64,000 nucleotides of DNA from Branchiostoma floridae (lineage: Eukaryota > Chordata > Leptocardii > Amphioxiformes > Branchiostomatidae), in contig NC_049994.1 of assembly GCF_000003815.2 (NCBI RefSeq), positions 16,930,552 through 16,994,551 of the forward strand, given 5' to 3'. Positions 1-10,427 of this stretch are shown here, piece after piece (position 1 is the first letter of the stretch; the number at the start of each line of letters is the position of its first letter). The translations under genes and the position numbers were made by a program. Under the pieces are notes generated by a model. That model saw only the letters and a list, made by a program, of their open reading frames with translations. It was not told the origin of the DNA and ran no database searches.

Positions 1-219
1 CTAGTATGTGTGCATGTATGTATCTAAGATATTTTGGACCTATCCCGTGTCACTGATAGTTTAATCATTATGACACTCGTAACGCGTTATAGTTTCTTTC
101 TCTTTCACCCAACAGCCCACCCTACAGGGCAGACAGATATCACCAACATCAACAGCTAGAGTAATGCTGAATCAAAGACGTCAAAACTTTCCTTCGGTTT
201 ACCATTAGCAATAACAGAC

Positions 220-301
220 CTTTTTCTCCCATAGGCCCTTGCGGCCCTGGAAGTCCCGGATGTCCCTTTGGTCCCGGGTTTCCCTGCTCTCCATTTTCAC
301 C
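220..301 (-). CDS. Collagen-repeat exon (partial gene)
   Basis: On the minus strand this segment reads as nine consecutive Gly-X-Y triplets (GENGEQGNPGPKG then HPGLPGPQGPMGEK). It follows a ctttcag acceptor at 304-302 and is followed by a gtctgt donor at 219. The exon opens on a whole Gly codon and ends one base into a codon. It belongs with the collagen exon at 1198-1302 on the same strand, but the phases do not join directly (that exon ends in phase 1, this one starts in phase 0). A missed small exon between them, or a different splice choice, is therefore required. The C-terminal part lies left of the window, so collagen, collectin, ficolin-type and membrane collagen cannot be told apart. 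Confidence 0.72.
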
Positions 302-411
302 CTGAAAGGTGGAGACATTCCATAAATTCCACACATTCGACACTAACATCTTCTTCATGTTTGCCAGTTTGGTGAATCAAGACATCTAAAGAAACGAAGA
401 AGTCAGACAAG

Positions 412-1180
412 GATGTTCATTAATTAGAAAGGACACGGAAGTTTCGTCTGAAAATTTTACCTCCGCTTAAATTAGATCCTGTGTATCTTCAAGATACTCA
501 TTAAGAGGAAATGACAGCGGCTTTAAGTTGGATTCTGTGTATCTTCGGAAGTTTTAGTCTCTAACATATGCATACTTCCACCTGGCCGATTAGTCATTTG
601 GCCAAGTTAGAAATAATAGCCTAGTAGGAGTTCATTGGCCTAGGAGTGAACTTGCCGGCCGACGGATAGCTGGATAGACGGTAAAAGACTGACTGAAATT
701 CCATGGAAACTTATTTGTTGGCCAAAATCTTCTCTTGTCTTTTTTTATCCGGCTGACGCGGATGCCTGGAGACTAGAGAGTTTAAAAAACTGTAACACAT
801 ACCATCGGACCGGGTCTCATTAAGAAGAAAGGGCACGGAAGTTTTGTCACCAAACTTTACAGCGGCGTTAAGTTGTATCCTGTGTATCTTCGGAAGTCTT
901 AGTCTCTACCAGACTGCCGAATGATACTTTGGCCAAGTTAGGAATAAAAGTCTAAGAGTTAATTGGCCTAGGAGTGAACTGTCCGGCCGGCGAACTATTT
1001 GTTCCTATTTGGCCAAAGCCTTCTCCTTTTTTCCATTCAGTTGACAAGTTAAGAAACTGTAACACGTACCATTTGACCGGGGCTCATTAAGAAGAAAGGA
1101 ACACGAAAGTTTTGTCTGAGAACTTAACAGTGGCGGTAATTTGGATCCTGTGTATCTATTATGGAAGTTTAAGGAACTGT
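412..1180. repeat. Degenerate tandem copies in the collagen intron
   Basis: At least three diverged copies, near 412-560, 815-905 and 1078-1172, share cattaagaagaaagg, then acggaagttttgtc, then cctgtgtatctt. Two also carry gaccggg(g)ctcatt, which resembles the end of the exon at 1198-1302 together with its donor. No coding potential is seen. Confidence 0.65.
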
Positions 1181-1197
1181 ACCCCGTACCATTAGAC

Positions 1198-1302
1198 CGG
1201 GGCTCCCTCTAGCTCCGGGCGGGCCTCTCGGGCCGGGTGGGCCGGCGGGTCCTGCTGGTCCCGGGGGGCACGGCGGGCGGGTAGGTTCCTCTTCCGACTC
1301 TT
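1198..1302 (-). CDS. Collagen-repeat exon with acidic/proline lead-in
   Basis: The minus-strand exon follows a tttgcag acceptor (1305-1303) and ends at a gtctaat donor. It starts with two bases of a split codon, then encodes an acidic stretch (ESEEEPTRPPCPPG) leading into uninterrupted Gly-X-Y triplets (GPAGPAGPPGPRG, then PPGARGSPG). The base composition is very GC-rich compared with its surroundings, as expected for Gly/Pro codons. The cysteine just before the first triplet (PPCPPG) is common where collagen helices begin and can support interchain disulfides. This is probably near the start of the triple helix of a secreted or type II membrane collagen-like protein; upstream exons were not identified. 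Confidence 0.75.
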
Positions 1303-2905
1303 CTGCAAAGCAACGTATAAGAAGCCGTCAACGATACATGGTCACAGTATCATAGTAGTCACACGCTATACTTGAACGTTTTTTCATCATTAAACGTAGG
1401 TTGTCCTTCAGTTCATCCTTTGAGAGATGACACCATCCTTAAACGAAAATCATCCTTATAAAAAAGTTATCCTTATGAGTGGGGTTCCATTCCAGTGTGT
1501 ACAAATGCTTGCGGTTACGCCCAAAGGCCGTTTATCGCTTTTTAAACAAAGCGGAATACACACAAAAGTGTGCTCCCATATAGGACAATGATACGGGTAG
1601 TTTTAGAGTCAATAGTCTATACACATTACAAACAGTATCATTAACTTTGCACGTATCTAAACAATAATATACCTTTCTACTATTTGTACACTTGGTCCAT
1701 GACCATCACTTAAAAGACGTTAAGAAACAAGAAATTTATTTACCCGAGGATCGTCTTCTACCTCTTCTTCTTGACACCCATCCCTTAGAAGTGGCTAGAA
1801 TAAGAAAGCAAAGTTAGTATAGTTACGTACAGATATATATTATTATATATCTTCCTTGTTACAACATGTGAAACACGCTGTAATGTACGATTTTTTCCTG
1901 GACGACAGAGAAAATAAGAATTAGAAGTCTTCGTGATAAAAAAGGGAAAATAATGTCGTCTTTGATGAAAGAAAACACCTTAAGACGAATCATTCTCACC
2001 TATAGACTCTGTGACAAGAAGAAACAGCACGACGGCGAGAACCACGGATTGTGTCGCTGCCATTTTTCTCTAAGATGTGTGTCTTCGAGAAACTTAAAAA
2101 CTTGACACTTTTGGTCAACGTTTTCGGTCTATATATACTTTCCGTAAACCTATGTGGGCGTGCTCCATTTGGGTGTTGGTCGAAGAAATCTTACGTCAGA
2201 TTATTAAAATGAGGAAGTTTGGGTTAAGGCGTTGGTTGGAGAATGCTTCCTTTCATTTCTGTCTTAGATAGCGATAGAGACGATGGCCTTATATGACCAG
2301 AGAGGCCATGATGTCATCGGTTAATTTTGGAAAATCAGTCATTGTCATGATACAGCAACTTACAATGACGTATTCACGATCTCCTCTGGAAAGTTAAGGA
2401 AAAACGTCTGTTGCATGATATCTACTTTTTTTAATTGTTTGGTAGTGTCTTTAAAGTTATTCAAAGCTTTGACATAAGGCTCAGAAAGAAAACCAGTGGG
2501 TGCTTTTGTAACACTACAAGGGGCTCATTAGAATCTTGACGTCACAACAAATGAATACTAGTTAAGCTTTCCTGAGACATTCAATACTTTTCCTTTGCTA
2601 ACTTCATTTCTAGCAAAATAGTTTGATCTTTCTTGTTAATTTTGTTTCGCATTTTGCTAGATGACAACATTACCGACATAATACCGAAATCTGCGCGAAA
2701 ACTGATTTTAAGACAATTTTGTTTAAAACATCCCAACCTACGCTGTAAGTACTCATTCTGTGTCATCCACCCACGTTTTGTACTTAAGTTTTCTCACACG
2801 TGGTCTTTTCACTATGGCAGGCGTCATATGTCAAGGGGTCACAACTGTAACGAGATAGTCAGGAGGAGCATCCGGCATGCCTCGGGGCATAAGATGACGG
2901 CTTGG
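1303..2905. other. Unassigned intergenic or intronic DNA
   Basis: AT-rich sequence with no ORF resembling a known family and no clear repeat structure by eye. It may hold the upstream intron of the collagen gene. Confidence 0.4.
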
Positions 2906-3005
2906 NNNNNNNNNNNNNNNNNNNNNNNNNNNNNNNNNNNNNNNNNNNNNNNNNNNNNNNNNNNNNNNNNNNNNNNNNNNNNNNNNNNNNNNNNNNNNNN
3001 NNNNN
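2906..3005. other. Assembly gap (100 N)
   Basis: Exactly 100 N. The right flank (3006-3050, tcgtaatttagagctcgcag and following) matches the CG-rich MITE copy at 31812-32018, so the gap lies inside a repeat and its length is probably a placeholder. Confidence 0.95.
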
Positions 3006-3109
3006 GCTCCTCGTAATTTAGAGCTCGCAGACTCGTCGTCCGATCGATTTTCGCTACATGTGAGGGGTGTATTACTATAGACCAATTTTCCAGATTCATG
3101 TCACTCGAA

Positions 3110-3435
3110 AGTCCTTTGTCAGCTGAAGTCAACCCCCCCACACTCCCCTATGCGCAACAATGTTCTGTAACGATGAACGTATCAAAGTTGTTCGTGTGGT
3201 TTATCATAATGGTACAAAGGCCCTTGGTGGTAAAGAAGTTAATATTTCAGAATAACCTACAACATGTCAGAGTCACAAGCCATTCCCTTGACCTCAGCCA
3301 TCCCGCCCCCATAATGACCACAAGGATGTTTGGGGGGTTTATGTTAATGCAGTTACCAGGGCGCTTACTGTGACTTTTTTCAATGACTACACAGCGGCCT
3401 ATTCAGCACTGTTACTACGTCATAGTCATCCCACG
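3110..3435 (+). repeat. Long direct duplication, copy 1
   Basis: About 330 bp that recurs at 3955-4290, about 845 bp downstream in the same orientation. Landmarks in order are gaagtcaa, ggtggtaaag, ccataatgaccacaag, gttaccaggg, acacagcggcc and gttactac. The copies are clearly diverged, so the duplication is not recent. Short ORFs across it are not conserved between copies. Confidence 0.75.
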
Positions 3436-3480
3436 ATTTCAAGTGGCATCCATCACTCTTCTTTGTACTCTGAGAAACTG
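3436..3480 (-). repeat. Penelope-type terminal motif fragment
   Basis: On the minus strand, gaagagtgatggatgcc followed by acttgaaatcg closely resembles the terminal arm of the Penelope-like element at 26252-26285. It is a solitary diverged fragment. Confidence 0.45.
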
Positions 3481-3954
3481 CACAAGTTACGGCATGGCAC
3501 TAACACTCTCATATGTTATTTGACGACGTGTGCATGTACGACATGTGACAAGATCCTTTGTGTGACATGTCGAAAGGCACAGCAAGTTACTAGACCCGTA
3601 ATTTGACAACTTGATGGCGAAAGGTACGACCAGGCACTGAATCCGTTGTTTATTTGTGACTTGTCCTGGTACATGGTACGGTGCGCTTATTTTGTGTCAA
3701 ATGCCGTGACTAGTGCTGTACCACCCCCGATCTCGAAGTCTCCTAATGGCCCAGAGTCCACAAGGCTTAACAAAGTGGTTACATGTATTTGCCAACTTTG
3801 GGGAAATTACTTAGAGTGGACATGATAGGGTGGATTGGACGAGATTTAATGTAACAGTATAAAAGATTTGTCCTTGTCCCTGGAGGTGAAGGGACTAGGT
3901 AGGTAGGTATGTAGTAGGTATAAAAGAAACACATTTTCCGTTACGTTTCTCCAG

Positions 3955-4290
3955 AGGCCTTAGTTCATCGAAGTCAATCCACCCCACCCCACCCCTGCGT
4001 AACAATCTTATGTTACGATGAGCTTATCAATGACGTCTGTTTGGACTATCTAAATCTAGATACCATATTGTTACAAGCGTAGGAAATGTCCTAGGTGGTA
4101 AAGAGGTAAATATTCAAGAATAATGTACATCTTGTCATAGTCACAAACTATTCCCTTTGACCTCAAACACCCCCGCCCTCATAATGACCACAAGTATGTT
4201 TGAGGGGTTTATCTTAATGTAGTTACCAGGGTGTTTACACAGCGGCCCACTGCTATTCAGTACTGTTACTACATCATCGTCATCCCACGA
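3955..4290 (+). repeat. Long direct duplication, copy 2
   Basis: Second copy of the 3110-3435 segment. After the shared block, copy 1 continues to gagaaactgcac at about 3473, while copy 2 reaches the matching gagaaactgcac only at about 4590. A GT/CT microsatellite occupies the extra length. Confidence 0.7.
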
Positions 4291-4373
4291 AACGAACGAA
4301 GATTTATTTTTAGATGATGATCACAAGGCAGAGTGGCACGGTGAAAAATCTGTGAACATATAGCTTCCAGTCC

Positions 4374-4504
4374 TTGCGTCTCTCTCTCTGTCTATCTGTG
4401 TGTGTGAATGTGCGTGTGTGTGTATTTGTGTATGTGTGTGTGTGTGTGTGTGTGTGTCTGCCTCCTCCTCTCTCTCTGTCTCTAGCTCTGTCTCTCTCTC
4501 TGTG

Positions 4505-4537
<33 letters not shown>

Positions 4538-4565
4538 CTCTCTCTCTCTCTCTCTATCTCCATCT
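4374..4565. repeat. GT/CT microsatellite
   Basis: Compound dinucleotide repeat: interrupted GT blocks, then CT blocks, another GT block, and CT again. It explains the low-complexity ORFs on both strands here. Confidence 0.95.
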
Positions 4566-5250
4566 CTTTATATTCCTTACCTTTCCGAGAAACTGCACGA
4601 ATTTTGCGGAATCAACCAAATGTAAGCCCACATAGTAAGCCCACATATGGACCCGTGCTCCGGACATCAGACGCCTGCACTGACATTGATGTGGAACAGC
4701 TTTCCCCAATGAGAATCAAGCCAAACGGCTAAAACTTTTTATGTCGTCATGAGTGGTTGAGTTGATTAGAATGTCGCGAATGTTCGTACACTGCCAAATC
4801 TGTTCTCTTTCAAATAGATGGTTAGACTGTGTTGGTCTGTACTGTTTAAACTTGATAGAAATAAATTGTTCTTTAACCACTGTAAAGAACAAAAGTTTAT
4901 CTTAAATCAGAAGAAAGACAATTTCTCTTCCAATCTGGGGATTGACGAGTTATATCGCCCGAATAAACATCCAGGTAATAAGATATGCCATAAAGAAGTA
5001 ACTCAAGCAACTTGATATGGTTTAAGAAACAACCGGCCAATGCCTTACGTCAGTTACACTGACAATATCAACTGGGGGCTCTTGAGTCAAGGCCGTGGCA
5101 TTTTTAGCTTAACTTTGACGGTCTTCGTCTAAATGTCTTAAAGTTTGCTCCAATCTCCTGAGAAAAGTGACACGTTCACACATCAGGACATTGATTTTTT
5201 CCTGGTTCAGGTAGCTCGGTCAGGGCTGTGTAATCGCAAAGCACACGGGG

Positions 5251-5486
5251 TTAGTACAGAGATACTCTCCAAGCAGAGGTTAGGCTTCGGCTGTTTTTTT
5301 GACGTTTTTTTAGTCGCTTTTATCGGGCTTTCTATTTTGTCATTTTTCTTGAAGTACGCCAGGCAAAGTTAGTTTTAGACACAGCAAGATAAAAAAGAAC
5401 AAAAATAGAAAGCCCGATAAAAACGACTAAAAAAACGTTAAAAACAGCCGAGCCTAACCTCTGCTTGGAGAGTAGTACAGAGAGAC
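5251..5486. mobile_element. Palindromic MITE
   Basis: Two arms of about 80 bp (5264-5347 and 5392-5472) are near-perfect reverse complements; both contain ctctccaagcagaggtt at the outer end and gggctttctattttt near the centre. The loop is about 45 bp, and outer bases continue the inverted match as gtacagag. No transposase is encoded. Confidence 0.85.
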
Positions 5487-5890
5487 CCCCTGTCAATTAG
5501 CAAATGCCTTCACTGACCGTAAGGCCCGCCCATCACTCCATATATGGTGAATTAAGAGAGAACGTCATTCTTTGAGAATGATAAATGTTGCAACAAAGGA
5601 GGATAAAACACCCAGCTGGAACTTAAACAGTTGGACTCCGAGCCTTAAGTGAGGCCTATTCCTTCTGAGGCTCTTTGTTTTGTTTGAAGAAGGCGACGCT
5701 TGCAGAGAACCACCCTTGATTAATCAGTTACATTCACGTTTTATTGTGAAGACTACGAGGCTCGTCCACTTCGTGAAGGCTTCGGTTGGCAGGGACCGAG
5801 GCTTTTGTTGAGGACTCGATCTAGGGCAATTTTGTTTTTGCGTCTTGGACCCTGCGCGTCATCTGCAGTTTTATTTCGTGGCTCGCAACG
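5487..5890 (+). promoter_or_regulatory. Upstream region and 5' leader of the STEAP gene
   Basis: About 400 bp between the MITE and the STEAP start codon. It is more GC-balanced than the surrounding repeats. No clear TATA box is seen at a fixed distance, and the transcription start is unknown. The start codon context is gcaacgATGG, with a favourable +4 G. Confidence 0.4.
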
Positions 5891-6118
5891 ATGGAGAAGG
5901 ATTCGAAGACGATCAGTGGAGACACTGAGGTGAAGACGAAGGATGGTTTTCTTTTGAGCGAGGTCCAGGAGGGCAGTTCGAAGTCCTCCCGGCCGACCCT
6001 CGCCATCTTGGGGAGCGGCGACTACAGCCGGTCCTTGGCCGAGCGGCTGGTGCGGTCAGGGTTTCCCGTGGTGGTGGGCAGCAGGGACCCCGACCGGAAT
6101 CGTCGACTCTTCCCGCAG
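5891..6118 (+). CDS. STEAP: STEAP exon 1: NADPH-binding Rossmann start
   Basis: Residues 1-76. The acidic N-terminal 30 residues are family-variable, followed by [19 protein letters not shown] and the beta-strand [10 protein letters not shown]. It ends CCGCAG|gtaagg in phase 0. There is no signal peptide, consistent with a cytosolic N-terminus. Confidence 0.94.
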
Positions 6119-9100
6119 GTAAGGAACGAAAACAAAGTCTCTTTGAGGGCGCCAAAGGGTAGTGTTTATACGACTCCTTGGGCTCCATGAAAAATAAGAA
6201 GTTTGCCCAAATAAATTATGCATGATATGCCAGAGGATAAGCCGGCGAAAGACGAGTTCAAACGCACATCGGCAACCCTGTCAGGTCAGTTGCTGACTCT
6301 TCTGGCAGGTAAAAATGCAAAGTCATTGTGAGAGCGCTAAACTAAAAGCGTAGACTGAGTAAGACTCCTTGAGCTACTTTGAAAGTAGAATAAGTTTGTC
6401 TAAAAAAGCTGCATTTTTGTAGAAGATTGGCCGACCAACGAGTAACACATTGACAACCCTGTTTGCTTGGATAGTTCCTCCTTCTATTTTTCACACGAGT
6501 CAAGAAATCTGGTAGAAATTAGTCAATGTCAACCAAGCTTATACAAGAGCAGACATGTGTATTCAATATGGGCAGATACGTGACCCACTGACAGTATTTT
6601 GGCCAAGTGGTGCCCTCGCAATGATTGACAGTTGGTAAACATTTACTGCCTTCGCTTTAACAAGAAATTGACGTGTCCTTAGTCCTCAGAAAGTGACTGG
6701 AGAGAAATATAGTTACAATAACTTTTGGCAAATTTTAAAGCGTCGACGGCACATGTATATACAGTTCCACAATTGCGACACAGCAACATCTTGTTGAGGC
6801 GTACTTAGAAAGTTACAATACTGCAAATGCATTTAAGTACGCGGGGATTTAAATTCGCGGTAGCGGAAACATGGAGCTTTCGTGGTGGTTTTAAGTTCGC
6901 GGTAGCGCCACAGACTGTAGCCACATAAATGTTCGCGGTGGTCTTAAGTTCACGGTGAAGTGGCTACCTCGAAAACCGCGAACATAAATCCACCGCGAAC
7001 ATTTCTGCATTTACAGTATCCATCGTTAGGTAACGGTCACTAACCTTTGTCCTTAGTGACCTATTTATGTAACATCCGAAACCCTTCTTGATAAACACAC
7101 GCTAGGCATTCAACCTCTTACATGTGTATCCTATAGATAACGCATGGTTTTGTATTTGCATTTTTCAATTCTATCATTTCCATGGGTTATGGAAAGTGAA
7201 GGTATTTGATTGGTGTTACGAACTTATGTATCTATCGTTGCGTAAAAAAAGCTCGTTTTAGCTTATAAAAGAGTTGCATCATCTAGTGGCCAAAGTTTAC
7301 TGGGCCATCATGCTACTGGAGGATCGCCAAGGTGGTGTTCAAAATAAGGTCTTTTTTGGTAACGCCTCAGGGACGTAGCCGATAACATCTTATTTCATGA
7401 TTATATTATATTATATTATATTATATTATATTATATTATATTATATTATATTATATTATATTATATTATATTATATTATATTATATTATATTATATTATA
7501 TTATATTATATTATATTATATTATATTATATTATATTATATTGAAGTTTATTTTGCAAGTTCGTGCCCGAGGGCTAATTGCAGTAATGGTATAAACATAG
7601 TGGATATACAAGTGACAGTGGACAGTTATGAACAATATTCTACTCTAATACTAGTGTTGGCTAATTCTAAACTGGTTGGCGTCGGGCGTGGCGTAACTGG
7701 TAGAGCGTTCGGCTCGGAATCTATGGGTCCTAAGTTCGATTCCCACCGTGCCCCCGACGTTGTGCCCTTGGGAAAGGCACTTTACACGACTTTCCTTCTG
7801 TCTGTACCGTGTATGTGGCATTGTTAATATAAGTTACAAAACTTGAGTGCAGTGCCACATCGTCCTCGTCTGTCCAAAAGCAAATAGAAAAAAAAATGCT
7901 TGGGTTTGACTTCCTTTTTGGAAGCAGAGGGAGACGAAAAGCCCCACCTTTTTTTAAAATTTGTGGCTTCTGCGATTTCAAGAACCAATATATACGCATA
8001 TGAGTGGCCCGACATACGTTTGACTCGACGATTAGTTTGGGCTGCTTAAAAGGTACTTAAAGATAACAACCGCTAAACATTAACAGCCCTTTGACCCTTA
8101 GATGATAACCCCTGACCCTTGACCCCCTCAGGGTGCAGAGGTGACGACCCGCCATGCCGCCGTGTCCCAGGCTGACCTGGTGTTCGTGGCCGTCCATCGG
8201 GAGAACTACCCCGACCTGCAGGCGGACCGGGAGGCGCTGGCCGACAAGATTCTCATCGACGTCAGCAACAGCACCAAGGTACGTCCTCAGAAATTAAAGT
8301 TATTGGCTAATGATTGATAATCAATCAATCGTTCGCATTCATTGTGAGTTGATGCGTGGTAGCTACCTCTTTTAAAATCTTTTATTAACATAAACATGAC
8401 ATAGCATTATGTGCTATAGAGCAGTTACCACTAATAGAAATCTGCATAGGCCATAATGTAAAAGTTAGCAAGTTCAGGGTGTCATAATCTCATCCGTGAA
8501 CATTCCAGGTCATAAGAACTCACCTCAAACAGCAGCCCGCTATCTCAAGTGTCCAAAAGTCTAATATCTAAACTTTCTGGCCAGTGGAAGGTCCCGAATT
8601 TTTCGTGTTTGCCGCCATCTTGGCATCACGTGACCTCAAGTTAGGGACTGACCACTTCAAATAAGGGGTCAGGTCAGGCTAAAAAAATCAACCAAAACCT
8701 TGTTTTTTTTGCCTAATCTGAACGTCTGCACCCTACACTGTCTCACCATATGAAATGTTTCTAACATTTTCCTGCTAAAAGTCGAAAATAGGCTAAAATA
8801 CTGTATGGACTCGTTTTGGGCCTTCTGCGCCTGCGTCAATTAGGGTCATTGCCCTATATATACAACACTACGTAAGTACTGTGGTTCCAAAATTGTAACA
8901 ATGCTATCTCCGATGTTCATTTTGTGTCTAAATTTGAAGTCGTTTTTACTCAGATCCGAAAGGGTGAGTCGAACGCCGAGTACCTCGCCAAGTTGTTTCC
9001 CGCCTCCACAGTGGTGAAAGCTTTCAACGTCGTGTCGGCATGGACGCTGAGCTCAGGGCTGTCCGGGGGGTCAAAGGAGGTCAGAAGATATTTTGATTTC

Positions 9101-10427
9101 ATTTTCTTGATACACATTCCATATGATGAGTCCATAAGGCGACTTAAGACATTGGACATAGGAGACTTTGTTAAAATCACGTATCTAAAGTGGTTTGCCG
9201 TGGTTAGCCGTAGAAGACGTAGTCTGGTATCCAAACCTCATTTGATTATAGCTGCCAAGTTACTTCGTCCTCTCACACAAGAGACTCGGCATCTAAATAT
9301 GTTTGAAAACCAGGCTATAGATGACGACCAGCACTTCCTGCACATTTTCTGAAGAAAACAAATAAAGAAAAAACAACGTGAACAGTATATAAGGACGATT
9401 AAACCTCTTGGGCACGGAACTCAACTTCCTTGAAATAATAGATATTTGCTTTTTTTGTCAGGTCTTTGTGAGCAGTGATGACCATGAGGCTCGCCAGACC
9501 GTCATGCAACTGGCCAAAGAGATGGGTTTCGCCCCGGTGGATTATGGGAGCTTGCTGGCCTCGCGCGAGATCGAGGCTATCCCTCTCCGCCTGCTTCCAT
9601 CCTGGCACTTGGCTCTCAAGATGTCGTTTGGAGCGTTCGTCTTTCTCCTGCTCTACACTCTGTACCGGGGAATTGTGTTTAAAGCAATCGATGGCCAGCC
9701 TGACATCCCCTTTCAGCATATCCCTGTGCACTACTGTAATCGTGCTCTAGCCGGGACGGCCATCACCATCCTGTCCTTTGTTTACTTCCCTGGCGTCCTC
9801 GCCTCTTTCGTCCAACTGTACAACGGCACGAAGTACAGGCGCTTCCCCGGCTGGCTGGACAAGTGGCTGTTGGCTCGCAAACAGCTCGGTCTGCTGTGCT
9901 TGTTTGTCGCCTCTATCCACGCCTGCCTCTCGCTGCTGGAGTTCAGCCCGGCCTACTACGGGCGACATTTCGACAAGACCACGGTGACTGCAGATGGGGG
10001 TGTCGTCTTCGGTCAGATGCGGTGGAGCGGAGAGACTTTCCTCCTCTTTGGTGCGCTCGCTTTCTTCCTGATGGTCGTTCTCGGTGTTTCCTCCATCCCC
10101 TCCGTTACCAACGCCATGAACTGGCGCGAGTTTACATTTGTTCAGGGCAAGCTCGGCTGGGTTGTCCTGCTTCTTGCCACCACCCACATGGTGATCTACG
10201 GCGTGGACATCTTCGTCTCACCGTTTCTATTTGTCTCTTACACCATAGCCGGATTCCAGATCACCCTGATCCTGCCCGCCATCTTGATTCTGTTGAAGGT
10301 CGTGACCTTGCTGCCCTGTGTCAGTTCTCGCGTGAACAGGATCCGGCGGGGGTGGGAGAGAAAAGTACCCGGTCGGGAAGAGACGCCTAACGATGGTTGC
10401 CAGGGTGATGAAATGACGTCATTGTAA
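5891..10427 (+). CDS. STEAP: STEAP-family metalloreductase (complete, four exons)
   Basis: Coding exons 5891-6118, 8132-8278, 8954-9079 and 9462-10427 join in phase 0 to 488 codons, the usual length of STEAP2/3. STEAP proteins move electrons from cytosolic NADPH through FAD and one heme to reduce Fe3+ or Cu2+ across the membrane. Residues 36-76 form the Rossmann start, with GSGDYS at 41-46 and the NADPH-contacting SR at 64-65. Exons 2-3 complete the oxidoreductase domain (RESN-type motif GESNAEYLA, then [13 protein letters not shown]). Exon 4 carries six membrane helices. The likely heme ligands are His320 (VASIHACL) and His409 (ATTHMVIYG), and [12 protein letters not shown] matches the conserved FAD-side loop. 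The orthology group (STEAP2, 3 or 4) is not resolved. The introns hold repeats only: microsatellite, MITE and SINE in intron 1; nothing recognised in 8279-8953 or 9080-9461. Confidence 0.94.
6819..7018. mobile_element. MITE with GCGG-rich inverted ends
   Basis: About 200 bp, starting tactgcaaatgcattt and ending with the inverse, ctgcatttacagta. Internally it is built of ttcgcggt / accgcgaa motifs in both orientations. The same family forms the composite at 29380-29798. Confidence 0.8.
7401..7542. repeat. TTATA pentanucleotide microsatellite
   Basis: About 28 uninterrupted copies of TTATA. It abuts the end of the retroposon fragment at 7543-7990, whose other copy (near 39045) ends in ataatataatg, so the array probably expanded from that element's A/T tail. 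Confidence 0.95.
7543..7990 (-). mobile_element. LINE-like 3' end fragment, split by a SINE
   Basis: The outer parts (7543-7679 and 7899-7990) align with the uninterrupted copy at 38585-38830 in reverse orientation. They share gggctaattgca, ggtataaaca, ggatatacaagtgaca and, after the SINE, gggtttgacttc and gacgaaaagccccacctt. No protein is encoded. I infer a LINE 3' untranslated end because copies share one end and a simple-repeat tail. Confidence 0.7.
7680..7898 (+). mobile_element. tRNA-derived SINE
   Basis: The head is tRNA-like with a pol III A box TGGCGTAACTGG (7690-7701) and B box agttcgattcc (7733-7743), followed by an unrelated body (gggaaaggcactttacac) and an A-rich end. It is inserted in the LINE-like fragment. 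The same head and body occur inverted at 39745-39860. Confidence 0.85.
8132..8278 (+). CDS. STEAP: STEAP exon 2: oxidoreductase core
   Basis: Residues 77-125, [19 protein letters not shown] through [12 protein letters not shown], following ccccctcag and ending ACCAAG|gtacgt. [11 protein letters not shown] and ILIDVSN are the strand motifs of the STEAP/F420-reductase-like fold. Confidence 0.93.
8954..9079 (+). CDS. STEAP: STEAP exon 3: oxidoreductase core
   Basis: Residues 126-167. It contains [12 protein letters not shown] and [13 protein letters not shown], strongly conserved in STEAP. It follows ttttactcag and ends AAGGAG|gtcaga, phase 0 at both ends. Confidence 0.93.
9462..10427 (+). CDS. 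STEAP: STEAP exon 4: ferric reductase membrane domain
   Basis: Residues 168-488 in a single exon. It completes the soluble domain ([26 protein letters not shown]) and then encodes six hydrophobic helices. His320 lies in helix 3 and His409 in helix 5. A polar C-terminal tail ([10 protein letters not shown] onward) ends at the stop at 10425-10427. Confidence 0.94.
   Translation, partial: VFVSSDDHEARQTVMQLAKEMGFAPVDYGSLLASREIEAIPLRLLPSWHLALKMSFGAFVFLLLYTLYRGIVFKAIDGQPDIPFQHIPVHYCNRALAGTAITILSFVYFPGVLASFVQLYNGTKYRRFPGWLDKWLLARKQLGLLCLFVASIHACLSLLEFSPAYYGRHFDKTTVTADGGVVFGQMRWSGETFLLFGALAFFLMVVLGVSSIPSVTNAMNWREFTFVQGKLGWVVLLLATTHMVIYGVDIFVSPFLFVSYTIAGFQITLILPAILILLKVVTLLPCVSSRVNRIRRGWERKVPGREETPNDGCQGDEMTSL

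Noticed and set aside
4321-4732. ORFs on both strands with Ser/Leu/Cys/Val or Arg/Glu/Thr/His repeats
   Set aside because: Translation of the GT/CT microsatellite.
7397-7594. ORF of repeated YYIIL
   Set aside because: Translation of the TTATA microsatellite.
7680-7760. Possible functional tRNA gene
   Set aside because: A and B boxes are present, but the arms do not form a proper cloverleaf and the sequence continues into a SINE body repeated elsewhere.
9747-10187. Minus-strand ORF of 146 codons
   Set aside because: Shadow of STEAP exon 4, whose plus-strand frame has the family motifs.
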